Below the pieces are notes generated by a model that ran no database searches, was not told the DNA's origin, and saw nothing but the letters and a program-made list of their open reading frames with translations. This document shows positions 1 through 12,800 of a DNA stretch of 64,000 bases, piece after piece. Origin of the DNA: Liolophura sinensis (taxonomy: Eukaryota; Mollusca; Polyplacophora; Chitonida; Chitonidae). A program made the translations under genes and the position numbers. How positions within the stretch are numbered: the first letter of the stretch is position 1; the number at the start of each line of letters is the position of its first letter. The stretch spans positions 1-64,000 of the forward strand of contig NW_027018149.1 in assembly GCF_032854445.1 (NCBI RefSeq). Reading direction: 5' to 3'.

Positions 1-44
1 CCGTGTTGCTCTCCGACCAATAATTTTGGCTGTAGTGACAATTG

Positions 45-3000
45 AATGATCATTGATGTCATAATCACGTGCCCAGCAACGGCTCTTACTCCATGGAAAC
101 CAGGGAAATTTGCAATTTTTTAAACAGCTGCCGATGCCTGGCCAATTCCGCATCTTTTGGCACCTTATTGATGTGGGTCAGTGTTCAATTGTACTTTTTT
201 ACAGCAGACTGTATCAAGTACCTTGTGTTTTTTATGTACAAATGGTCTGGTTTTTCTACACGTAGATAAAGACATTGAGATTGTCTTGGACTTAGAAGTA
301 AGACAATTGCTGGGTGAGTTAAATGGGCTTAGCCCAAAGATTTGACGTCTTCTGGGCTACCAAAGGGCACATAACTTATAGTCAAAAGTTGAATATAGTA
401 ATGACTAGTCGCGATGGTACATAGTACAGTGTAGCCGATTTCAATTAACAAAAAGACCAGGGAAAAATGCAAAAGTGGAAAAACTGTTCCAGTGCTGCTG
501 GTAAGAGGCTAATCCGACGTATTTTGTGACGAGAAATCGAATGGTGCAAACCGCGTTGCTCTCCGACCAATACATTTGGCTGTAGCGACAATTGAATGAT
601 CATTGATGACAACATCACGTGTCTAGAAACGGCTCTTACTCCATGGAAACCAGGGAAATTTGCAATTTTTTAAACAGCTGCCGATGCCTGGCCCAATTCC
701 GCATCTTTTGGCACCTTATTGATGTGGGTCAGTGTTCAATTGTACTTTTTACAACAGACTGTATCTAGTACTTTGTGTTTTTCATGTACAAATGGTGTGG
801 TTTTTCTACACGTAGATAAAGACATTGAGATTGTCTTGGACTTAGAAGTAAGACAATTGCTGGGTGAGTTAAATGGGCTTAGCCCAAAGATTTGACGTCT
901 TCTGGCTACCAAAGGGCACATAACTTATAGTCAAAAGTTGAATATAGTAATGACCAGTCGCGATGGTACATAGTACAGTGTAGCCGATTTCAATTAACAA
1001 AAAGACCAGGCAAAAATGCAAAAGTGGAAAAACTGTTCCAGTGCTGCTGGTAAGGAGCTAATCCGACGTATTTTTTCACGAGAAATCGAATGGTGCAAAC
1101 CGCGTTGCTCTCCGACCAATACTTTTGGCTGTAGTGACAATTGAATGATCATTGATGACAACATCACTTGCCTAGAAACGGCTCTTACTCCATGGAAACC
1201 AGGAAAATTTGCAATTTTTTAAACACTCCGATGCAATGCTGCCAATTCGCATCTTTTGGCACCTTATTCATGTGGGTCAGTGTTCAATTGTACTTTTTAC
1301 AGCAGACTGTATGTAGTACTTTGTGTTTTTTATGTACAAATGGTGTGGTTTTTGTACACGTAGATAAAGACATTGAGATTGTCTTGGACTTAGAAGTAAG
1401 ACAATTGCTGGGTGAGTTAAATGGGCTTAGCCCAAAGATTTGACGTCTTGTGGAGTACCAAAGGGCACATAACTTATAGTCAAAAGTTGAATATAGTAAT
1501 GACCAGTCGCGATTGTACAGAGTACAGTGTAGCCGATTTCAATTAACAAAAAGACCAGGTAAAAATGCAAAAGTGGAAAAACTGTTCCAGTGCTGCTGGT
1601 AAGAGGCTAATCCGACGTATTTTGTGACGAGAAATCGAATGGTGCAAACCGCGTTGCTCTCCGACCAATACATTTGGCTGTAGTGACAATTGAATGATCA
1701 TTGATGTCATAATCACGTGCCCAGCAGCGGCTCTTACTCCATGGAAACCAGGGAAATTTGCAATTTTTCAACAGCTGCCGATGCCTGGCTCAATTCCGCA
1801 TCTTTTGGCACCTTACTGAAGTGGGTCAGTGTTCAGTTGTACTTTTTACAGCAGACTGTATCAAGTACCTTGTGTTTTTCATGTACAAATGGTATGGTTT
1901 TTCTACACGTAGATAAAGACATTGAGATTGTCTTGCACTTAGAAGTAAGGCAATTGCTGGGTGAGTTAAATGGGCTTAGCCCAAAGATTTGACGTCTTCT
2001 GGGCTACCGAAGGGCACATAACTTATAGTCAAAAGTTGAATATAGTATGACCAGTCGCGATTGTACAGAGTACAGTGTATCCGATTTCAGTAACAAAAAG
2101 ACAAGGCAAAAATGCAAAAGTGGAAAAACTGTTCCAGTGCTGCTAGTAAGAGGCTAATTCGACGTATTTTGTGACGAGAAATCGATTGGTGCAAACCGTG
2201 TTGCTCTCCGACCAATACTTTTGGCTGTAGTGACAATTGAATGATCATTGATGTCATAATCACGTGCCCAGCAACGGCTCTTACTCCATGGAAACCAGGA
2301 TATTTGGAATTTTTTAACAGCTGCCGATGCCTGGCCCAATTCCGCATCTTTTGGCACCTTATTCATGTGGGTCAGTGTTCAATTGTACTTTTTACAGCAG
2401 ACTGTATCTAGTACTTTGTGTTTTTTATGTACAAATGGGTGTGGGTTTTTCTACACGTAGATAAAGACATTGAGATTGTCTTGGACTTAGAAGTAAGACA
2501 ATTGCTGGGGTGAGTTAAATGGGCTTAGCCCAAAGATTTGACGTCTTCTGGGCTACCAAAGGGCACATAACTTATAGTCAAAAGTTGAATATAGTAATGA
2601 CCAGTCGCGATTGTACAGAGTACAGTGTAGCCGATTTCAAATAACAAAAAGACCAGGCAAAAAATGCAAAAGTGTAAAAACTGTTCCAGTGCTGCTGGTA
2701 AGAGGCTAATTCGACGTATTTTGTGACGAGAAATCGAATGGTGCAAACCGCGTTGCTCTTCGACCAATAGTTTTGGCTGTAGTGACAATTGAATGATCAT
2801 TTATGTCATAATCACGTGCCCAGCAACGGCTCTTACTCCATGGAAACCAGAAAAATTTGCAATTTTTCAACAGCTGAGGTTTTCTGGCTCAATTCCGCAT
2901 CTTTTGGCACCTTATTTATGTGGGTCTGTGGTCAGTTGTACTTTTTACAGCAGACTGTATCAAGTACCTTGTTTTTTTTATGTACAAATGGTCTGGTTTT

Positions 3001-6000
3001 TCTACACGTAGATAAAGACATTGAGATTGTCTTGGACTTAGAAGTAAGACAATTGCTGGATGAGTTAAATGGGCTTAGCCCAAAGATTTGACGTCTTCTG
3101 GGCTACCGAAGGGCACATAACTTATAGTCAAAAGTTGAATATAGTAATGACCAGTCGCGATTGTACAAAGTACAGTGTAGCCGATTTTAATTAACAAAAA
3201 GACCAGGTAAAAATGCAAAAGTGTAAAAATTGTTCCAGTGCTGCTGGTAAGAGGCTACTCCGACGTATTTTGTGACGAGAAATCGAATGGTGCAAACCGC
3301 GTTGCTCTCCGACCAATACTTTTGGCTGTAGTGACAATTGAATGATCATTGATGTCATAATCACGTGCCCAGCAACGGCTCTTACTCCATGGAAGCCAGG
3401 GAAATTTGCAATTTTTCACCAGCTACGATGCCTGGCTCAATTCCGCATCTTTTGGCACCCTTACTGAAGTGGGTCAGTGTTCAGTTGTACTTTTTACAGC
3501 AGACTGTATCAAGTACCTTGTGTTTTTTATGTACAAATGGTGTGGTTTTTCTACACGTAGATAAAGACATTGAGATTGTCTTGGACTTAGAAGTAAGACA
3601 ATTGCTGGGTGAGTTAAATGGGCTTAGCCCAAAGATTTGACGTCTTCTGGGCTACCAAAGGGCACATAACTTATAGTCAAAAGTTGAATATAGTAATGAC
3701 CAGTCGCGATGGTACATAGTACAGTGTAGCCGATTTCAATTAACAAAAAGACCAGGCAAAAATGCAAAAGTGGAAAAACTGTTCCAGTGCTGCTGGTAAA
3801 AAGCTAATCCGACGTATTTTTTCACGAGAAATCGAATGGTGCAAACCGCGTTGCTCTCCGACCAATACTTTTGGCTGTAGCGACAATTGAATGATCATTG
3901 ATGACAACATCACTTGCCTAGAAACGGCTCTTACTCCATGGAAACCAGGGAAATTTGCAATTTTTTAAACAACTGCCGATGCCTGGCCCAATTCCGCGTC
4001 TTTTGGCACCTTATTGATGTGGGTCAGTGTTCAATTGTACTTTTTACAGCAGACTGTATCTATTACTTTGTGTTTTTTATGTACAAATGGTGTGGTTTTT
4101 CTACACGTAGATAAAGACATTGAGATTGTCTTGGACTTAGAAGTAAGACAATTGCTGGATGAGTTAAATGGGCTTAGCCCAAAGATTTGACGTCTTCTGG
4201 AGTACCAAAGGGCACATAACTTATAGTCAAAAGTTGAATATAGTAATGACCAGTCGCGATGGTACATAGTACAGTGTAGCCGATTTCAATTAACAAAAAG
4301 ACCAGGCAAAAATGCAAAAGTGGAAAAACTGTTCCAGTGCTGCTGGTAAGAGGCTAATCCGACGTATTTTGTGACGAGAAATCGAATGGTGCAAACCGCG
4401 TTGCTCTCCGACTAATGCTTTTGGCTGTAGCGACAATTGAATGATCATTGATGACAAAATCACGTGGCTAACAACGGCTCTTACTCCATGGAAACCAGGG
4501 AAAATAGCAATTTTTTAAACAGCTGCGATGCCTGGCTCAATTCCGCATCTTTTGGCACCTTATTGATGTGGGTCAGTGTTCAATTGTACTTTTTACAGCA
4601 CACAGTATCTAGTACTTTGTGTTTTTTATGTACAAATGGTGTGGTTTTTCTACACGTAGATAAAGACATTGAGATTGTCTTGGACTTAGAAGTAAGACAA
4701 TTGCTGGGTGAGTTAAATGGGCTTAGCCCAAAGATTTGACGTCTTCTGGGCTACCAAAGGGCACATAACTTATAGTCAAAAGTTGAATATAGTAATGACT
4801 AGTCGCAATGGTACATAGTACAGTGTAGCGGATTTCAATTAACAAAAAGACCAGGTAAAAATGCAAAAGTGGAAAAACTGTTCCAGTGCTGCTGGTAAGA
4901 AGCTAATCCGACGTATTTTGTGACGAGAAATCGAATGGTGCAAACCGCGTTGCTCTCCGACCAATACATTTGGCTGTAGTGACAATTGAATGATCATTGA
5001 CGACAACATCACGTGTCTAGAAACGGCTCTTACTCCATGGAAACCAGGGAAATTTGCAATTTTTCAACAGCTGCCGATGCCTGGCTCAATTCCGCATCTT
5101 TTGGCACCTTACTGAAGTGGGTCAGTGTTCAGTTGTACTTTTTACAGCAGACTGTATCAAGTACCTTGTGTTTTTCATGTACAAATGGTGTGGTTTTTCT
5201 ACACGTAGATAAAGACATTGAGATTGTCTTGCACTTAGAAGTAAGGCAATTGCTGGGTGAGTTAAATGGGCTTAGCCCAAAGATTTGACGTCTTCTGGAG
5301 TACCAAAGGGCACATAACTTATAGTCAAAAGTTGAATATAGTAATGACCAGTCGCGATGGTAGATAGTACAGTGTAGCCGATTTCAATTAACAAAAAGAC
5401 CAGGCAAAAATGCAAAAGTGGAAAAACTGTTCCAGTGCTGCTGGTAAGAGGCTAATCCGACGTATTTTGTGACGAGAAATCGAATGGTGCAATCCGCGTT
5501 GCTCTCCGACCAATACTTTTGGCTGTAGCGACAATTCAATGATCATTGATGTCATAATCACGTGCGTAGCAACGGCTCTTACTCCATGGAAACCAGGGAA
5601 CTTTGCAATTTTTTAAACAGCTGCCGATGCCTGGCCCAATTCCGCATCTTTTGGCACCTTATTGATGTGGGTCAGTGTTTAATTGCACTTTTTACAGCAG
5701 ACTGTATCTAGTACTTTGTGTTTTTTATGTACAAATGGTGTGGTTTTTCTACACGTAGATAAAGACATTGAGATTGTCTTGGACTTAGAAGTAAGACAAT
5801 TGCTGGGTGAGTTAAATGGGCTTAGCCCAAAGATTTGACGTCTTCTGGGCTACCAAAGGGCACATAACTTATAGTCAAAAGTTGAATATAGTAATGACTA
5901 GTCGCGATTGTACATAGTACAGTGTAGCCGATTTCAATTAACAAAAAGACCAGGGAAAAATGCAAAAGTGGAAAAACTGTTCCAGTGCTGCTGGTAAGAA

Positions 6001-6637
6001 GCTAATCCGACGTATTTTGTGACGAGAAATCGAATGGTGCAAACCGCGTTGCTGTCCGACCAATACATTTGGCTGTAGCGACAATTGAATGATCATTGAT
6101 GACAACATCACGTGTCTAGAAAAGGCTCTTACTCCATGGAAACCAGGGAAATTTGCAATTTTTTAAACAGCTGCCGATGCCTGGCCCAATTCCGCATCTT
6201 TTGGCACCTTATTGATGTGGGTCAGTGTTCAATTGTACTTTTTACAGCAGACTGTATCTAGTACTTTGTGTTTTTCATGTACAAATGGTGTGGTTTTTCT
6301 ACACGTAGATAAAGACATTGAGATTGTCTTGGACTTAGAAGTAAGACAATTGCTGGGTGAGTTAAATGGTCTTAGCCCAAAGATTTGACGTCTTCTGGGC
6401 TACCGAAAGGCACATAACATATAGTAAAAAGTTGAATATAGTAATGACCAGTCGCAATGGTACATAGTACAGTGTAGCCGATTTCAATTAACAAAAAGAT
6501 CAGGCAAAAATGCAAAAGTGGAAAAACTCTTCCAGTGCTGCTGATAAGGAGCTAATCCGACGTATTTTTTCACTAGAAATCGAATGGTGCAAACCGCGTT
6601 GCTCTCCGACCAATACATTTGGCTGTAGTGACAATTG
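45..6637 (+). repeat. Irregular mixed-subfamily units (12 units)
   Basis: Twelve units in no obvious multimeric order. Units with GACAACATCAC (first-domain subfamily) alternate with GTCATAATCACGTGCCC units. The first 2.6 kb has many one-base indels compared with other copies, for example the missing base in TGGCCAATTCC (about 139), an altered stretch near 1225-1250, TATAGTATGACC (about 2041), and GGGTGTGGGTTT near 2436. The unit at 6089-6637 is a hybrid: its start matches the third unit of the downstream trimer, its end the first unit. Confidence 0.85.
300..2360 (+). repeat. Left copy of a 19-unit-displaced duplication
   Basis: This stretch matches about 10740-12800 at an offset of 10440-10442 bp, which is 19 units. 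Shared private variants in the same order are: GTGTCTAGAAACGG with ACAACAGACTG; CAGGAAAATTTGC with TTATTCATGTGGG, TTTTTGTACACG and CTTGTGGAGTACC; CCCAGCAGCGG with TGGTATGG and TTGCACTT; then GTATCCGATTTCAG, GCTGCTAGTAAG, AATTCGACG and ATCGATTGGTGC; then GGATATTTGGAATT. The match ends near 2360, where this copy has TTCATGTGGG and the other has CTGAAGTGGG. Confidence 0.85.
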
Positions 6638-8286
6638 AATGATCATTGATGTCATAATCACGTGCCCAGCAGCGGCTCTTACTCCATGGAAACCAGGGAA
6701 ATTTGCAATTTTTCAACAGCTGCCGATGCCTGGCTCAATTCCGCATCTTTTGGCACCTTACTGAAGTGGGTCAGTGTTCAGTTGTACTTTTTACAGCAGA
6801 CTGTATCAAGTACCTTGTGTTTTTCATGTACAAATGGTGTGGTTTTTCTACACGTAGATAAAGACATTGAGATTTTCTTCGACTTAAAAGTAAGGCAATT
6901 GCTGGGTGAGTTAAATGGGCTTAGCCCAAAGATTTGACGTCTTCTGGGCTACCGAAAGGCACATAACATATAGTAAAAAGTTGAATATAGTAATGACCAG
7001 TCGCAATGGTACATAGTACAGTGTAGCCGATTTCAATTAACAAAAAGATCAGGCAAAAATGCAAAAGTGGAAAAACTCTTCCAGTGCTGCTGATAAGGAG
7101 CTAATCCGACGTATTTTTTCACGAGAAATCGAATGGTGCAAACCGCGTTGCTCTCCGACCAATACTTTTGGCTGTAGCGACAATTGAATGATCATTGATG
7201 ACAACATCACTTGCCTAGAAACGGCTCTTACTCCATGGAAACCATGGAAATTTGCAATTTTTTAAACAGCTGCCGATGCCTGGCCCAATTCCGCATCTTT
7301 TGGCACCTTATTGATGTGGGTCAGTGTTCAATTGTACTTTTTACAGCAGACTGTATCTAGTACTTTGTGTTTTTTATGTACAAATGGTGTGGTTTTTCTA
7401 CACGTAGATAAAGACATTGAGATTGTCTTGGACTTAGAAGTAAGACAATTGCTGGGTGAGTTAAATGGGCTTAGCCCAAAGATTTGACGTCTTCTGGGCT
7501 ACCAAAGGGCACATAACTTATAGTCAAAAGTTGAATATAGTAATGACTAGTCGCGATGGTACATAGTACAGTGTAGCCGATTTCAATTAACAAAAAGACC
7601 AGGTAAAAATGCAAAAGTGGAAAAACTGTTCCAGTGCTGCTGGTAAGAGGCTAATCCGACGTATTTTGTGACGAGAAATCGAAAGGTGCAAACCGCGTTG
7701 CTCTCCGACCAATACATTTGGCTGTAGCGACAATTGAATGATCATTGATGACAACATCACGTGTCTAGAAACGGCTCTTACTCCATGGAAACCAGGGAAA
7801 TTTGCAATTTTTTAAACAGCTGCCGATGCCTGGCCCAATTCCGCATCTTTTGGCACCTTATTGATGTGGGTCAGTGTTCAATTGTACTTTTTACAACAGA
7901 CTGTATCTAGTACTTTGTGTTTTTCATGTACAAATGGTGTGGTTTTTCTACACGTAGATAAAGACATTGAGATTGTCTTGGACTTAGAAGTAAGACAATT
8001 GCTGGGTGAGTTAAATGGGCTTAGCCCAAAGATTTGACGTCTTCTGGGCTATAAAAGGGCACATAACTTATAGTCAAAAGTTGAATATAGTAATGACCAG
8101 TCGCGATGGTACATAGTACAGTGTAGCCGATTTCAGTTAACAAAAAGACCAGGTAAAAATGCAAAAGTGGAAAAACTCTTCCAGTGCTGCTGGTAAGGGG
8201 CTAATCCGACGTATTTTTTCACGAGAAATCGAATAGTGCAAACCGCGTTGCTCTCCGACCAATACTTTTGGCTGTAGTGACAATTG
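6638..8286 (+). repeat. 1649-bp trimer, copy 1
   Basis: First of three consecutive copies of equal length. Unit 1 is marked by CCCAGCAGCGG, TTTTCTTCGACTTAAAAG, CCGAAAGGCACATAACATAT and AAAAGATCAGG; unit 2 by CACTTGCCTAG and AACCATGGAAAT; unit 3 by CACGTGTCTAG and ACAACAGACTG. Unit 3 carries TATAAAAG at 8050-8057. Confidence 0.93.
8050..8057 (+). other. TATAAAAG (TATA-box-like), unit-specific
   Basis: The sequence GGGCTATAAAAGGGC lies where other units have GGGCTACCAAAGGGC or GGGCTACCGAAGGGC. It is an exact match to the core TATA consensus with GC-rich flanks, created by a two-base change. It recurs 1649 bp downstream because the trimer was copied. No initiator or gene lies downstream, so a promoter role is unsupported. 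Confidence 0.25.
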
Positions 8287-9935
8287 AATGATCATTGATG
8301 TCATAATCACGTGCCCAGCAGCGGCTCTTACTCCATGGAAACCAGGGAAATTTGCAATTTTTCAACAGCTGCCGATGCCTGGCTCAATTCCGCATCTTTT
8401 GGCACCTTACTGAAGTGGGTCAGTGTTCAGTTGTACTTTTTACAGCAGACTGTATCAAGTACCTTGTGTTTTTCATGTACAAATGGTGTGGTTTTTCTAC
8501 ACGTAGATAAAGACATTGAGATTTTCTTCGACTTAAAAGTAAGGCAATTGCTGGGTGAGTTAAATGGGCTTAGCCCAAAGATTTGACGTCTTCTGGGCTA
8601 CCGAAAGGCACATAACATATAGTAAAAAGTTGAATATAGTAATGACCAGTCGCAATGGTACATAGTACAGTGTAGCCGATTTCAATTAACAAAAAGATCA
8701 GGCAAAAATGCAAAAGTGGAAAAACTCTTCCAGTGCTGCTGATAAGGAGCTAATCCGACGTATTTTTTCACGAGAAATCGAATGGTGCAAACCGCGTTGC
8801 TCTCCGACCAATACTTTTGGCTGTAGCGACAATTGAATGATCATTGATGACAACATCACTTGCCTAGAAACGGCTCTTACTCCATGGAAACCATGGAAAT
8901 TTGCAATTTTTTAAACAGCTGCCGATGCCTGGCCCAATTCCGCATCTTTTGGCACCTTATTGATGTGGGTCAGTGTTCAATTGTACTTTTTACAGCAGAC
9001 TGTATCTAGTACTTTGTGTTTTTTATGTACAAATGGTGTGGTTTTTCTACACGTAGATAAAGACATTGAGATTGTCTTGGACTTAGAAGTAAGACAATTG
9101 CTGGGTGAGTTAAATGGGCTTAGCCCAAAGATTTGACGTCTTCTGGGCTACCAAAGGGCACATAACTTATAGTCAAAAGTTGAATATAGTAATGACTAGT
9201 CGCGATGGTACATAGTACAGTGTAGCCGGTTTCAATTAACAAAAAGACCAGGGAAAAATGCAAAAGTGGAAAAACTGTTCCAGTGCTGCTGGTAAGAGGC
9301 TAATCCGACGTATTTTGTGACGAGAAATCGAATGGTGCAAACCGCGTTGCTCTCCGACCAATACATTTGGCTGTAGCGACAATTGAATGATCATTGATGA
9401 CAACATCACGTGTCTAGAAACGGCTCTTACTCCATGGAAACCAGGGAAATTTGCAATTTTTTAAACAGCTGCCGATGCCTGGCCCAATTCCGCATCTTTT
9501 GGCACCTTATTGATGTGGGTCAGTGTTCAAATGTACTTTTTACAACAGACTGTATCTAGTACTTTGTGTTTTTCATGTACAAATGGTGTGGTTTTTCTAC
9601 ACGTAGATAAAGACATTGAGATTGTCTTGGACTTAGAAGTAAGACAATTGCTGGGTGAGTTAAATGGGCTTAGCCCAAAGATTTGACGTCTTCTGGGCTA
9701 TAAAAGGGCACATAACTTATAGTCAAAAGTTGAATATAGTAATGACCAGTCGCGATGGTACATAGTACAGTGTAGCCGATTTCAATTAACAAAAAGACCA
9801 GGTAAAAATGCAAAAGTGGAAAAACTCTTCCAGTGCTGCTGGTAAGGAGCTAATCCGACGTATTTTTTCACGAGAAATCGAATGGTGCAAACCGCGTTGC
9901 TCTCCGACCAATACATTTGGCTGTAGTGACAATTG
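8287..9935 (+). repeat. 1649-bp trimer, copy 2
   Basis: Carries the same ordered three-unit markers as copy 1 and has exactly the same length. It differs by isolated substitutions, such as CCGGTTTCAATT near 9226 and CAAATGTAC near 9528. TATAAAAG is kept at 9699-9706. Confidence 0.93.
9699..9706 (+). other. TATAAAAG, second copy
   Basis: Same variant as at 8050-8057, carried by the second trimer copy. The third trimer copy lacks it. Confidence 0.25.
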
Positions 9936-11584
9936 AATGATCATTGATGTCATAATCACGTGCCCAGCAGCGGCTCTTACTCCATGGAAACCAGGGAAAT
10001 TTGCAATTTTTCAACAGCTGCCGATGCCTGGCTCAATTCCGCATCTTTTGGCACCTTACTGAAGTGGGTCAGTGTTCAGTTGTACTTTTTACAGCAGACT
10101 GTATCAAGTACCTTGTGTTTTTCATGTACAAATGGTGTGGTTTTTCTACACGTAGATAAAGACATTGAGATTTTCTTCGACTTAAAAGTAAGGCAATTGC
10201 TGGGTGAGTTAAATGGGCTTAGCCCAAAGATTTGACGTCTTCTGGGCTACCGAAAGGCACATAACATATAGTAAAAAGTTGAATATAGTAATGACCAGTC
10301 GCAATGGTACATAGTACAGTGTAGCCGATTTCAATTAACAAAAAGATCAGGCAAAAATGCAAAAGTGGAAAAACTCTTCCAGTGCTGCTGATAAGGAGCT
10401 AATCCGACGTATTTTTTCACGAGAAATCGAATGGTGCAAACCGCGTTGCTCTCCGACCAATACTTTTGGCTGTAGCGACAATTGAATGATCATTGATGAC
10501 AACATCACTTGCCTAGAAACGGCTCTTACTCCATGGAAACCATGGAAATTTGCAATTTTTTAAACAGCTGCCGATGCCTGGCCCAATTCCGCATCTTTTG
10601 GCACCTTATTGATGTGGGTCAGTGTTCAATTGTACTTTTTACAGCAGACTGTATCTAGTACTTTGTGTTTTTTATGTACAAATGGTGTGGTTTTTCTACA
10701 CGTAGATAAAGACATTGAGATTGTCTTGGACTTAGAAGTAAGACAATTGCTGGGTGAGTTAAATGGGCTTAGCCCAAAGATTTGACGTCTTCTGGGCTAC
10801 CAAAGGGCACATAACTTATAGTCAAAAGTTGAATATAGTAATGACTAGTCGCGATGGTACATAGTACAGTGTAGCCGATTTCAATTAACAAAAAGACCAG
10901 GGAAAAATGCAAAAGTGGAAAAACTGTTCCAGTGCTGCTGGTAAGAGGCTAATCCGACGTATTTTGTGACGAGAAATCGAATGGTGCAAACCGCTTTGCT
11001 CTCCGACCAATACATTTGGCTGTAGCGACAATTAAATGATCATTGATGACAACATCACGTGTCTAGAAACGGCTCTTACTCCATGGAAACCAGGGAAATT
11101 TGCAATTTTTTAAACAGCTGCCGATGCCTGGCCCAATTCCGCATCTTTTGGCACCTTATTGATGTGGGTCAGTGTTCAATTGTACTTTTTACAACAGACT
11201 GTATCTAGTACTTTGTGTTTTTCATGTACAAATGGTGTGGTTTTTCTACACGTAGATAAAGACATTGAGATTGTCTTGGACTTAGAAGTAAGACAATTGC
11301 TGGGTGAGTTAAATGGGCTTAGCCCAAAGATTTGACGTCTTCTGGGCTACCAAAGGGCACATAACTTATAGTCAAAAGTTGAATATAGTAATGACCAGTC
11401 GCGATGGTACATAGTACAGTGTAGCCGATTTCAATTAACAAAAAGACCAGGCAAAAATGCAAAAGTGGAAAAACTGTTCCAGTGCTGCTGGTAAGGAGCT
11501 AATCCGACGTATTTTTTCACGAGAAATCGAATGGTGCAAACCGCGTTGCTCTCCGACCAATACTTTTGGCTGTAGTGACAATTG
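9936..11584 (+). repeat. 1649-bp trimer, copy 3
   Basis: Units 1 and 2 match copies 1 and 2. Unit 3 reads CTACCAAAGG in place of the TATAAAAG variant and has GCTTTGCTC and ATTAAATGATC changes. From about 10740 onward this copy also belongs to the 19-unit-displaced duplication, so its last part resembles 0.3-1.15 kb as well as the trimer. Confidence 0.9.
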
Positions 11585-12800
11585 AATGATCATTGATGAC
11601 AACATCACTTGCCTAGAAACGGCTCTTACTCCATGGAAACCAGGAAAATTTGCAATTTTTTAAACAGCTGCCGATGCCTGGCCCAATTCCGCATCTTTTG
11701 GCACCTTATTCATGTGGGTCAGTGTTCAATTGTACTTTTTACAGCAGACTGTATCTAGTACTTTGTGTTTTTTATGTACAAATGGTGTGGTTTTTGTACA
11801 CGTAGATAAAGACATTGAGATTGTCTTGGACTTAGAAGTAAGACAATTGCTGGGTGAGTTAAATGGGCTTAGCCCAAAGATTTGACGTCTTGTGGAGTAC
11901 CAAAGGGCACATAACTTATAGTCAAAAGTTGAATATAGTAATGACCAGTCGCGATTGTACAGAGTACAGTGTAGCCGATTTCAATTAACAAAAAGACCAG
12001 GTAAAAATGCAAAAGTGGAAAAACTGTTCCAGTGCTGCTGGTAAGAGGCTAATCCGACGTATTTTGTGACGAGAAATCGAATGGTGCAAACCGCGTTGCT
12101 CTCCGACCAATACATTTGGCTGTAGTGACAATTGAATGATCATTGATGTCATAATCACGTGCCCAGCAGCGGCTCTTACTCCATGGAAACCAGGGAAATT
12201 TGCAATTTTTCAACAGCTGCCGATGCCTTGCTCAATTCCGCATCTTTTGGCACCTTACTGAAGTGGGTCAGTGTTCAGTTGTACTTTTTACAGCAGACTG
12301 TATCAAGTACTTTGTGTTTTTCATGTACAAATGGTATGGTTTTTCTACACGTAGATAAAGACATTGAGATTGTCTTGCACTTAGAAGTAAGGCAATTGCT
12401 GGGTGAGTTAAATGGGCTTAGCCCAAAGATTTGACGTCTTCTGGGCTACCGAAGGGCACATAACTTATAGTCAAAAGTTGAATATAGTAATGACCAGTCG
12501 CGATTGTACAGAGTACAGTGTATCCGATTTCAGTTAACAAAAAGACCAGGCAAAAATGCAAAAGTGGAAAAACTGTTCCAGTGCTGCTAGTAAGAGGCTA
12601 ATTCGACGTATTTTGTGACGAGAAATCGATTGGTGCAAACCGCGTTGCTCTCCGACCAATACTTTTGGCTGTAGTGACAATTGAATGAGCATTGATGTCA
12701 TAATCACGTGCCCAGCAACGGCTCTTACTCCATGGAAACCAGGGATATTTGGAATTTTTTAAACAGCTGCCGATGCCTGGCCCAATTCCGCATCTTTTGG
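10740..12800 (+). repeat. Right copy of the 19-unit-displaced duplication
   Basis: Partner of about 300-2360. This copy is cleaner. Where the left copy has a garbled stretch near 1225-1250 and lost bases near 2041-2101, this copy reads as the normal unit sequence. The palindrome at 12684 is mutated to AATGAGCATT. Confidence 0.85.
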
